Part shown: piece by piece, positions 15,741 to 23,378 of the stretch
Layout of the letters: every line of letters starts with the position of its first letter
Numbering within the stretch: the first letter of the stretch is position 1
Assembly: GCA_020342115.1 (NCBI GenBank)
Contig: CP070841.1
Coordinates: 39,427-89,181 of the forward strand
Length of the DNA: 49,755 nucleotides
Source of the DNA: Spirochaetota bacterium
GTDB lineage: Bacteria > Spirochaetota > B62-G9 > DRHN01
Direction of reading: 5' to 3'
Notes under the pieces: generated by a model
Database searches by the model: none
Seen by the model: only the letters and a program-made list of their open reading frames with translations
What the model was told of the DNA's origin: nothing
Position numbers and translations under genes: made by a program

Positions 15741-18449
15741 TCAATGCGCCTCTTCCCAGTTATTCCCAACTGCGACATTGACTCTGAGAGGAATATCAAA
15801 AACAAGCGCACCCTCCATACGCTCCCTCGCAATACGCTTCAGGGTTTCTAACTCATCGGATGGGACCTCGAAAACCAGCTCATCGTGTACCTGAATCAAC
15901 ATCCTGCTTTTAAGCCCTCTCTGAGTAATCTCTCTGTCTATCTCGACCATAGCCTTCTTGATTAGATCTGCAGCAGTTCCCTGTATGGGAGTATTTACAG
16001 CTACTCTCCTCGCAGCTTCAAATATGTTTCTGTTCTGAGACTGTATAGCAGGTACCCATCTTATTCTTCCCATCATGGTCTCTACATACCCATCCCTTTT
16101 CGCCTTTTCAACAGTTGACTCGAAAAACTCCTTTACTCCACTGTACTTTTGAAAGTACATCTCTATGAAATTTCCTGCTTCTCTATTCGAAATACCGAGC
16201 CGTTTTGAAAGCCCAAAGGGACTCATACCATAAATGATACTGAAGTTAATGGTCTTCGCAACTGCACGCTGTTCATCTGATACTTCATTTGCATCGAGAC
16301 CGAACAGAATAGAAGCCGTTTCTCTATGTATATCGCCATCTTTCTTGAAAGTGTCGATCATGACGCGGTCCTTCGAAAGTGATGCAAGAATCCTCAGCTC
16401 AATCTGAGAATAATCTGCAGATACCAGCCTATAATCCTCTTCCGGGATAAATGCTCTGCGAATAGCTCTCCCCTCTTTCTCCCGAATAGGGATGTTCTGG
16501 AGGTTAGGGCCTGCTGAAGAGAGTCTTCCAGTGGTTGTAATGGTCTGATTGAAAGATGTATGTATTCTCCCTGTACGCGGATTTATCATAGCTGGAAGGG
16601 AGTCAATATATGTCGATTTCAGCTTTGAAAGAGTACGGTGACGGAGAAGATACTGAGCAATATCGTAACTGTTACTTAGCTCTCTCAACACTGATTCGTC
16701 AGTAGAGATTCCTGTTTTCGTTCGCTTTATAACAGGGAGCCTCAGCTTTTCAAAAAGTACCGATGCTAGCTGTTTGGTCGAGCGTATATTAAACTGCTCA
16801 CCTGCTATTTCATATATCTCCTCTTCTAGTGTCTTGATCTCACTCCCAAACTCAATACTCATATTCTTAAGGTAATCCGAATCTATTTTCACTCCAGCAC
16901 TTTCCATTCTTCCCAGCACACTTACGAGTGGAATCTCGATATCTCTGTAGAGGGACAAGAGGTTTTCCTTTTCCAATCGCTTTTTGAGGAGATTATTAAG
17001 CCTCAAGGCAATGTCCGAATCCTCACAAGCGTAAACAACCACATCTTCTAACGGATAGTCGAGCAGGGTTTTATCTTTCTCCTTAACTATATCCGTGTAT
17101 TTGATTGTTACGTAGTCGAGCCACTCCTTTGCAAGATCATCCAGATTGTATCTCTGTTGCTGAGGATTGAGAAGATAAGAAGCTATCATAGCATCTCCAT
17201 CTATCCCCTTCATGAATATTCCATACTTCATTAAAATTATAAAATCATACTTCAGATTTTGACCGACCTTTTTTATTCCTTCATTCTCTAATATTTCCTT
17301 AAGTTCGGATACCAAAAAATCTACACCTAGCCCCTTGCCTGTCTTTGATACGATTGGAATGTACGCGCCTTCTCCTTCTTCAATAGATATGGAAACTCCT
17401 ATGACTTCTGATTCTATTGGATCTTTACCTGTGGACTCTGTGTCAAACGAGATAATCCCCTTTTTCATAATCCGTTTCTTCAGGGAAGCAAAATCCTCTC
17501 TTGTCGTTATGAGGAGATAGTTTCCTCGCTTCTCCTCTTTACGTGTTTCCCAATGATTCATTGTAAGCGAAGCAAAATCTGCCCCTACGAGCTCTTCCAC
17601 CACGGAATTAAGCTCCTTATCAACAAGGATTTGAACGCCCTCTTTTTTTGGAAACCCCTCTATAAGGAAATCTTCTTTGGAAAACTCAATAGGAACATCC
17701 TTCCTTATTGTCACCAGCCCCCGACTCTTAACAGCATCTTCCCTGCCTTTCTGCAGAAGCCCTCTCGTTCTTTCCTCTCCAATGCTCTCGATATTATCAA
17801 ATAATTCTTCAAAGCTTTTGAACTGCTTTACAAGCTTTAAAGCGCCACTCTTCCCTATTCCCTTGACCCCTGGAACATTGTCTGACTGATCTCCCATAAG
17901 AGTGAATAGATCCACGATCCTTGCAGGCTGTACCCCCCAGGTCTCGAATACCTTCTGCTCATTCAACGTCTCAACATCTGAGACTCCCTTTCTTGATGCA
18001 TAGACATTCACATCCTTATCCACAAGCTGAAGCACATCCTTATCGCTCGAAACAATTGTACATTTCATACCCTCACTTTTAGCCTTATCAGTAATAGTTC
18101 CGATGAGGTCATCCGCCTCGTACCCGGGAACCTCGATAACTGAAATACCAAGCTTATCAATGAGCGTTTTAATAGTTTCGACCTGTGAGATAAGATCTTC
18201 AGGTGCCTTCAGGCGTTTCGCCTTATATGCAGGATAAAGTTTATGGCGGAATGTGGGTTCTTTTGAATCAAAGACACATACGATATACTGCGGACTCTCA
18301 TCCTGTATCAGCTTCAGAATCATCCTCATGAAGCCAAAAAGAGCAGATGTATTCTCTCCCTTTGTGGTGACGAGTGGACGCCGTATGAATGCATAGTACG
18401 CACGATACACTAGTCCATGACCGTCAATGATGTACAACCGTTCTTCCAT
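15741..18449 (-). CDS. polA: DNA polymerase I
   Basis: A 902-residue enzyme for gap filling, primer removal and repair. The 5'-nuclease domain (1-290) contains VVSSDKDVLQL and GDQSDNVPGVKGIG. The 3'-5' exonuclease domain starts near 325 and keeps the metal-binding D336-T-E338, so proofreading is probably active (many bacterial PolI proteins have lost it). The polymerase domain has motif A with D679 in SADYSQIELR, the O-helix RAVAKTINFSIIYG and motif C H855-D856-E857. GAGGAG lies 6 nt before the ATG. It is followed immediately by coaE and then the SPOR gene. Confidence 0.97.
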   Translation of the reverse strand: MEERLYIIDGHGLVYRAYYAFIRRPLVTTKGENTSALFGFMRMILKLIQDESPQYIVCVFDSKEPTFRHKLYPAYKAKRLKAPEDLISQVETIKTLIDKLGISVIEVPGYEADDLIGTITDKAKSEGMKCTIVSSDKDVLQLVDKDVNVYASRKGVSDVETLNEQKVFETWGVQPARIVDLFTLMGDQSDNVPGVKGIGKSGALKLVKQFKSFEELFDNIESIGEERTRGLLQKGREDAVKSRGLVTIRKDVPIEFSKEDFLIEGFPKKEGVQILVDKELNSVVEELVGADFASLTMNHWETRKEEKRGNYLLITTREDFASLKKRIMKKGIISFDTESTGKDPIESEVIGVSISIEEGEGAYIPIVSKTGKGLGVDFLVSELKEILENEGIKKVGQNLKYDFIILMKYGIFMKGIDGDAMIASYLLNPQQQRYNLDDLAKEWLDYVTIKYTDIVKEKDKTLLDYPLEDVVVYACEDSDIALRLNNLLKKRLEKENLLSLYRDIEIPLVSVLGRMESAGVKIDSDYLKNMSIEFGSEIKTLEEEIYEIAGEQFNIRSTKQLASVLFEKLRLPVIKRTKTGISTDESVLRELSNSYDIAQYLLRHRTLSKLKSTYIDSLPAMINPRTGRIHTSFNQTITTTGRLSSAGPNLQNIPIREKEGRAIRRAFIPEEDYRLVSADYSQIELRILASLSKDRVMIDTFKKDGDIHRETASILFGLDANEVSDEQRAVAKTINFSIIYGMSPFGLSKRLGISNREAGNFIEMYFQKYSGVKEFFESTVEKAKRDGYVETMMGRIRWVPAIQSQNRNIFEAARRVAVNTPIQGTAADLIKKAMVEIDREITQRGLKSRMLIQVHDELVFEVPSDELETLKRIARERMEGALVFDIPLRVNVAVGNNWEEAH

Positions 18450-18625
18450 TCATCACTCCTCAGTACGGACAATTGGACCTGCCGTATATGAATCTATAAT
18501 AATGTTATTATTAAGTTTAAAGCAAACACAAAAGGAACAAAGTGGCTATTTGAAATTAACAATTCGCTAAACTACTCTTAAAGGCGGTTTATTTAGTGGT
18601 ATGTATACAGCAAAGAATCTAATAA

Positions 18626-19030
18626 TCAGGCCCTGATGTTAACAATTTGAGGGGCAGCGAGAGTAGATTTAACCGGTTGTTTGCCGAGGTGTTCAAGCTT
18701 TTTTCTTGTCTGGTTACAACTCTGCTCCAGGTTTTTCTTTAATAAAAGACTCTTTTTTATCACAAGATCTTGTAGCCTTTCTATCTCTGATATCCTTTCA
18801 GAGACACCGGCTTCATTCTTCCGTACCACAAGCTCTGGAACAATATACTTCATATGCTTGTTGATATCCTCGACAAGAATCCTTTCATCTTCTGAGAGCT
18901 CATAAAGGGAGCGATATTCACCTCTCTCATGTGCCTCTTTTTCAAGCTGCTTGAGAACGACAAGCTTCAGATACGTCTTTTTAATAAAATCGAGACTCTG
19001 GATGACTTCTTCTTTTTTATCCAGCAACAT
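18626..19030 (-). CDS. Small helical protein, possible flagellar chaperone (FlgN/FliT-like)
   Basis: A 134-residue, highly charged, all-helical-looking protein (SLDFIKKTYLKLVVLKQLEKEA, then a long C-terminal coiled segment ending in a basic, non-helical tail). Its start overlaps the end of fliS by 14 nt, so the two are translationally coupled. Genes directly after fliS often encode FliT or FlgN type export chaperones, which have the same size and helical character. I see no diagnostic motif, so this is a context-based suggestion. Confidence 0.65.
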   Translation of the reverse strand: MLLDKKEEVIQSLDFIKKTYLKLVVLKQLEKEAHERGEYRSLYELSEDERILVEDINKHMKYIVPELVVRKNEAGVSERISEIERLQDLVIKKSLLLKKNLEQSCNQTRKKLEHLGKQPVKSTLAAPQIVNIRA

Positions 19031-19439
19031 CTATACCACCTTTTTTCTTCATCTCTTCAATTTTTGCTATTGAACTCTTCTTTGCAACTGTACTCCACGA
19101 CTCTCGAAGCTCTCCTGCCATTTTTCTCACAAAAGCAATGGGGGCTGTATCTTTCTTTATGTTTCCTTCTATAAGCTTCATATTAAGAAAGGAATAAATG
19201 CTTAAAAGTTTCTTGCTAATATCTCCTGCTTCCATATTCAGCGACATGGTAAGCTCAGACACAATATCCTGGGCTTTAAGGATATTATTGTTTGCTGCGT
19301 CGTATTGCTTCTTCGGGATGTTCTCTAAAGCAAGATCAAGAAACCTGATCAAACCATCGTAGAGAATAACAACGAGTTTTCCCTTGGATGCTGTCTTGAT
19401 CTGTGTTTCCCTGTAGTTCGCAATTCTGTCTTGCTGCAT
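19017..19439 (-). CDS. fliS: Flagellin export chaperone FliS
   Basis: FliS binds the C-terminus of newly made flagellin and keeps it unfolded for export. The start YRETQIKTASKGKLVVILYDGLIRFLDLA is the standard FliS opening, and the four-helix length fits (140 residues). I prefer the ATG at 19439: it has AGGGA about 8 nt upstream and gives the usual N-terminus (MQQDRIANY). The frame stays open to an ATG at 19514, but the added 25 residues (including ECSEATKCSEAT) are encoded by a tandem palindromic repeat and that ATG has no ribosome-binding site. Confidence 0.9.
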   Translation of the reverse strand: MQQDRIANYRETQIKTASKGKLVVILYDGLIRFLDLALENIPKKQYDAANNNILKAQDIVSELTMSLNMEAGDISKKLLSIYSFLNMKLIEGNIKKDTAPIAFVRKMAGELRESWSTVAKKSSIAKIEEMKKKGGIDVAG

Positions 19440-19452
19440 TGGGTTATTCCCT

Positions 19453-19580
19453 AATGTAGCTTCGCTACATTTTGTAGCTTCGCTACATTCTTGATTTATA
19501 TATTTTCTTGCCATACTGACAAGAAAATGAGTATTAAGGTGCTCATGTGGCTAAGCCACATTCATGTGGACGACCCACAT
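19453..19580. repeat. Cluster of short palindromes upstream of fliS
   Basis: At least four short hairpins lie between the DUF115 gene and fliS: AATGTAGC/GCTACATT with loop TTC (19453-19471), a second copy TGTAGC/GCTACA (19473-19487), ATGTGGCT/AGCCACAT (19545-19561) and ATGTGG/CCACAT (19564-19580). A 9-bp stem (19502-19510 with 19520-19528) encloses the upstream ATG. The paired copies look like local duplication; the second pair has a related ATGTRG...CYACAT core. Confidence 0.7.
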
Positions 19581-19679
19581 TCTTGCCAATTAAAAATTAA
19601 TAGAAGGCTCACTCAAATATATCGGAAGTTGGTATTTCAAACTTTATGCCTATACACGAAAACAGGTATCTTTTCTCGG

Positions 19680-21308
19680 CTATGATTCAAGAATTTCAAT
19701 ACATTTTTCAAGAGTCTGAATTATTCTTCGAACCATCTGGACTTCATTGGCCATCTTCACGGAATCGGGCTTTTTTAATTCTCCGCTGAAAAGGATAGTA
19801 ATCCGCTCGAGATCACTTTCTGCGCTACAAAGCCTACTTTTCAATCTTCTAAAATCATCCATTACAATCTGAGGAACAATCATTTGGTTTGTTATCTTCT
19901 TTATACTCTCAAGAAATACCTTGCGTTCTCTATTGTAATTCCTAAGAATCGAAGGAGATGATGTTTTCATACCATTTATAGCCACTCCGTTGTTCAGTCT
20001 GATAAGGTCTGAGCCCAGAAGCTCGGCCTCTAGCCAGCTTCTATAAAGGAGGAGCTTGTGAGAGGTATATATTTCACATCCTTCCTGATCATGGACACTA
20101 ATATACCTGTCGCCATAGAGCCTTCTGAAAACCTGTGTCTGCCACGTACTCGTACGCGAAGCACATTCAAGATGAAGAGTATCAAACCCTGCCCCTTTAT
20201 GATGATCATTTATTCCCCGGTATGCAAAATCGAACCCTCCCAGGAAAAGCTTTGTGAAACCCATAGCACGAGCCAAGAGAATCATAACAAGAGAACTTGT
20301 TCCCTGCATGGGAATTGTGATACTGTGATCCTTAACCGAATGCAGAATATCTTCCAAGGGGATAGAATGGGAGAAGAAATACACCTTTCCATTCCAGTTT
20401 TTGACCACCGATGGATCGGCAGAATAGGTCGTAATGAGCGGTATGGTACATTTCGGAAGCATTCTGTATCTATTTCCAAATCCAGCATCAGTGGTGAGAA
20501 TGAAGTCCGGTTCAAGTCCATGTTGTACAAGATAGGGAACAGAGGGAAGAAGTGAAAAGATAGGAAGGTTTTCCTTGTATTTATTTATTTCATGGACTAT
20601 ATCCTCAAGAAACGGCCCAGATGCAATGAGCAGTACCGGTCCACTGAACTTACCAAGCAAATCTCTGCTGAGATAGTACTTATCTCGCAAGCTGCTCAGG
20701 TTATGGAGTATATTATTCACCCAGAGCTTTTGAGATTCACTATAAGTAAATGTTGAGGCATATTGCTGAGTTATTCTCTCTTTAACAATCCTTGCTATAT
20801 CTTCAAAGTAACCTTTCTGAACCCTCACAGCCTGTGTATGCTTTACAATTGCAGCCTCAGGAAGCGGGAAATCCTTAATTCTTTCATCTATTTCATAATT
20901 AGTTAATCCAATGAGTAAAGTGAGTCGATCCAGCACCTCAGGTTCGATAATGAAGAGTGCTGCTTTAAATATATCAACGTTTCCTTCAATGAGAATCCCC
21001 CATCCACCCTCTCCAAGCAATGCATTAATATGGTAACCCAGTCCGCAACCTAGAAATATGAAAAAACTCCTGCTTTTCTTTCCTCCATCGATATAACGAA
21101 GAGCGAGTCCCCCAGGATCATATTTTGATTCAAGATATATGCTCCCGACTTTAATGGTAGGTTCACCATTTTTTGCCACACTTATAAGCTCATCTCCTGA
21201 TGAGCTTGCTATTTTATGAAAAAGGGAGGGGGTTTTTTCTTCTATTGCGGAGATATTTTTCTGAAAGTTTTTTATGTATTTTAACGCTATCTTCGGCAAA
21301 ACACTCAA
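19680..21308 (-). CDS. DUF115 / motility accessory factor (Maf) protein
   Basis: A 542-residue cytoplasmic protein. Residues about 225-290 show the DUF115 (6-hydroxymethylpterin pyrophosphokinase MptE-like) core: PVLLIASGPFLEDIV followed by GLEPDFILTTDAG; a later GFTKLFLGGFDFAY segment fits the family. In flagellated bacteria these Maf proteins transfer nonulosonic acids or related sugars to flagellin, and the position directly upstream of fliS supports a flagellin-glycosylation role. The start is a TTG 15 nt after the TGA of the upstream ORF and in the same frame as it, with no clear Shine-Dalgarno, so the exact start is uncertain and re-initiation is likely. Confidence 0.8.
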   Translation of the reverse strand: MSVLPKIALKYIKNFQKNISAIEEKTPSLFHKIASSSGDELISVAKNGEPTIKVGSIYLESKYDPGGLALRYIDGGKKSRSFFIFLGCGLGYHINALLGEGGWGILIEGNVDIFKAALFIIEPEVLDRLTLLIGLTNYEIDERIKDFPLPEAAIVKHTQAVRVQKGYFEDIARIVKERITQQYASTFTYSESQKLWVNNILHNLSSLRDKYYLSRDLLGKFSGPVLLIASGPFLEDIVHEINKYKENLPIFSLLPSVPYLVQHGLEPDFILTTDAGFGNRYRMLPKCTIPLITTYSADPSVVKNWNGKVYFFSHSIPLEDILHSVKDHSITIPMQGTSSLVMILLARAMGFTKLFLGGFDFAYRGINDHHKGAGFDTLHLECASRTSTWQTQVFRRLYGDRYISVHDQEGCEIYTSHKLLLYRSWLEAELLGSDLIRLNNGVAINGMKTSSPSILRNYNRERKVFLESIKKITNQMIVPQIVMDDFRRLKSRLCSAESDLERITILFSGELKKPDSVKMANEVQMVRRIIQTLEKCIEILES

Positions 21309-21323
21309 CCTGAAAAAAGCGGC

Positions 21324-22619
21324 TCAATAGACCATGCTTATGAGCTCATAAAAGCTCATTTTATCGGGCTGATAGCTCACCTTCTTGAAAGTGAGTGTGA
21401 GCTTCTTTTTTTTCCTCTTCAAGATCTGGGTAAATCTCTCTTTTATATGATTTATTATACCATCAACTTTCTCTGGCTGAACATCCCGGATCATAAGAAC
21501 TATCCGCTTCCAGTTCAACATGCTTACCCTGCCGCTTCTGGCTATTATCTCCTTGCAGACCCTGTAGAGTTTGTCATATAAACTTCTGTAATCTTTAAAC
21601 TCTTCATCCTTCATTACTTTCTCAGTACCCTTCAGGGTGCCAACTACAATTTGGAGGGGATATTCTGAACCTTTTGTTTCCTCGATCTCCTGTTCAAGAC
21701 TGAACTCTAAACTGAGATAGGGATCAGTATTCAACAAATTGTTATACAGAAGGTAGGGAACCAGGAAACCTGAGATTGACTTAATTTTCTCTTTAATTGG
21801 CTTTGGCAGCCTTTTTCCCAAGCCCTTCATATCGAGAATAATAAAAATTCCAAGATTAATACCATGGAAACACACAGGAATCGCTATATATGTTTTAAAT
21901 TCTCTCTCAAGCTCACTCGAGAGGAGAGAAATTCTTTTCGCTATATCCTTGGGTATTTTGGGCTCTCCCTTTTTAAGAATAGTGGTTAATTCCCTGTCGC
22001 TCTTTGAGAACCTGAACCGTCGGATCTCCTCTTCGGTGATTCCAATCCCTGAAGCTACCTCTAGTCCTCCTTTTGAATCCCATCCTGTTACAAGTACTGC
22101 AGTTTCTATATTAAATAGAGTGGATAAACGATCGAGTGCACCACTGATTTTACGTCTTTCTGTTCCAAAATAGTCATAAAGGACTAAAAGCCCCTTGACC
22201 TCTTCTCTCTGTTGTAAAAGCTCTCTCTCCTTTGATACAAGCTCCTCTTTTAATATGAAATCACTTATAAAAGGACCGCTGATGTAAGAAAGGAGAAGCA
22301 GGTTCTTTTGCTCTATTCTTTCCTTTTCTGGAATGTTACCTATAATAAGAAATCCGCCAAGCCGTGTAGCGCTGATAAGAGGAACAACCACCCAGGGTGA
22401 AAGAGGTTCTAGTTGGGTGAGATTTCGTTTGGAGAGAATCTCCTTTACATCATCTGATTTGAAAGATTCTCCCCTTCTCTCCTTCAGCAGCTTTACAAGT
22501 TTTGAGCTCTCGCTGTAGCTTAACCTTTCAAGACTCTTTTTCTTCTTTGCCTCAGAAATAACTTTTTCTACCTTGTACTTCTGTCCTCTAAGAGAAAGTA
22601 TCGCACCGCTTCTTGCTTT
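21324..22619 (-). CDS. GAF-like domain protein without a recognisable start codon
   Basis: The open frame runs for 431 codons but has no ATG, GTG or TTG before the GTG at 22391. That GTG lies inside what looks like a GAF beta-strand (PSPW-VVPLISATRLGGFLIIG) and has no ribosome-binding site, so starting there would cut the domain. The 76 upstream codons (GAILSLRGQKYKVEKV..., a helical KLVKLLKERR segment) look like real protein. Immediately upstream, in the same frame, is the TGA of the GLLxKA-repeat ORF. A coiled segment (EELVSKERELLQQREEVKGL) is followed by a second GAF-like module (FNIETAVLVTGWD ... YIAIPVCFHGINLGIFIILD) and a C-terminal domain. The two ORFs may be one gene split by a nonsense mutation or read-through codon. 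Function unknown; it lies in the flagellar gene block. Confidence 0.65.
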   Translation of the reverse strand, partial: KARSGAILSLRGQKYKVEKVISEAKKKKSLERLSYSESSKLVKLLKERRGESFKSDDVKEILSKRNLTQLEPLSPWVVVPLISATRLGGFLIIGNIPEKERIEQKNLLLLSYISGPFISDFILKEELVSKERELLQQREEVKGLLVLYDYFGTERRKISGALDRLSTLFNIETAVLVTGWDSKGGLEVASGIGITEEEIRRFRFSKSDRELTTILKKGEPKIPKDIAKRISLLSSELEREFKTYIAIPVCFHGINLGIFIILDMKGLGKRLPKPIKEKIKSISGFLVPYLLYNNLLNTDPYLSLEFSLEQEIEETKGSEYPLQIVVGTLKGTEKVMKDEEFKDYRSLYDKLYRVCKEIIARSGRVSMLNWKRIVLMIRDVQPEKVDGIINHIKERFTQILKRKKKKLTLTFKKVSYQPDKMSFYELISMVY

Positions 22620-23240
22620 TCAAAGGTCAGTGGCTGTCTTGAGGATCAGCTGAAGTAGCATGTCATGGCCCATTTCCCTGGTAGTTTGGCTAAACAGCCC
22701 AACCAATGCCATAACATCTTTTTCTTTCAAGTATTGCCTGGCGAGCTTATCCGGGGTTTTTTCCTTCTTGATTTCCTCTTTTGGTTTTGCTTTCGAAACC
22801 TTCCTCTTTTTTTTTAATGGAGCTTCTGCTCCTTTGGTAACTTTAGCTCTAACCGGTTTTTTTGCTCGGCCGGATTCTTCCTCTATAGCCTTCCAGGCTC
22901 TCTCCAGAACGCCCTCTTTCCCTTCGACCTCTTCAACAACTTCCACCTTTTCTAAAAGTCCTTCTTTCCTTTCAGCAATGATTTCGGCCTTTTCGAGAAG
23001 GCCCTCTTTTTTATCCTTGGAGAGAGCACGAGCCTTCTGTAAAAGGCCTGATCCTTCTGCTTCCTCGACTTCTGATTCTTCAGAAACCTCCAGGCGCTCA
23101 GCTTTATCGAGCAGACCTGTTGGTGCTTGAGACTCCGAAAATTGCATTGCTTTTGCCAGGAGTCCCCTTGCTGTAGTTGCCTTCTGTTCTTGATTCTTTG
23201 TCTGCCCGCTGATTGATGCAGCTTTACTCAGTAAACCCAT
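22620..23240 (-). CDS. GLLxKA-repeat, Lys/Glu-rich protein
   Basis: A 206-residue protein with seven copies of a short motif, G(L/V)L-x-(K/R)-A/V: GLLSKA, GLLAKA, GLLDKA, GLLQKA, GLLEKA, GLLEKV and GVLERA, spaced irregularly over the first 120 residues between acidic linkers. A very basic segment follows (KKKRKVSKAKPKEEIKKEK), then a short helical C-terminus (LKEKDVMALVGLFSQTTRE). The motif looks like repeated amphipathic helix starts or short linear docking sites. It is in frame with the GAF-like ORF downstream across a single TGA and may be its true N-terminal part. A sigma-28-like -10 (ACCGATAA on the minus strand, 23274-23281) lies 34 nt upstream, but without a matching -35. Confidence 0.75.
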   Translation of the reverse strand: MGLLSKAASISGQTKNQEQKATTARGLLAKAMQFSESQAPTGLLDKAERLEVSEESEVEEAEGSGLLQKARALSKDKKEGLLEKAEIIAERKEGLLEKVEVVEEVEGKEGVLERAWKAIEEESGRAKKPVRAKVTKGAEAPLKKKRKVSKAKPKEEIKKEKTPDKLARQYLKEKDVMALVGLFSQTTREMGHDMLLQLILKTATDL

Positions 23241-23378
23241 CTTTTAACCTCACTTATACCGGTCTTTTGTAGATTATCGGTATCTTCCATTGCCACAAGT
23301 ACCATTTTTTACCATGCTGTCTACAACAAGCACAATCTCGGATTATTGTGGAGTGTTACCCGAAGGTATCAGAAGATC

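Noticed and set aside
19453-19580. Possible CRISPR-like repeat array
   Set aside because: The repeats are short hairpins without regular spacers, with at most two similar copies, and no cas genes are nearby.
22620-22622. TGA used as a sense codon throughout (alternative genetic code)
   Set aside because: TGA ends many genes correctly here (polA, the DUF2232 gene with ATGA overlap into rplI, the RAYT gene), and conserved Trp positions use TGG.
23274-23281. Sigma-28 promoter for the GLLxKA gene
   Set aside because: ACCGATAA is present on the minus strand, but no TAAA lies at the required distance.
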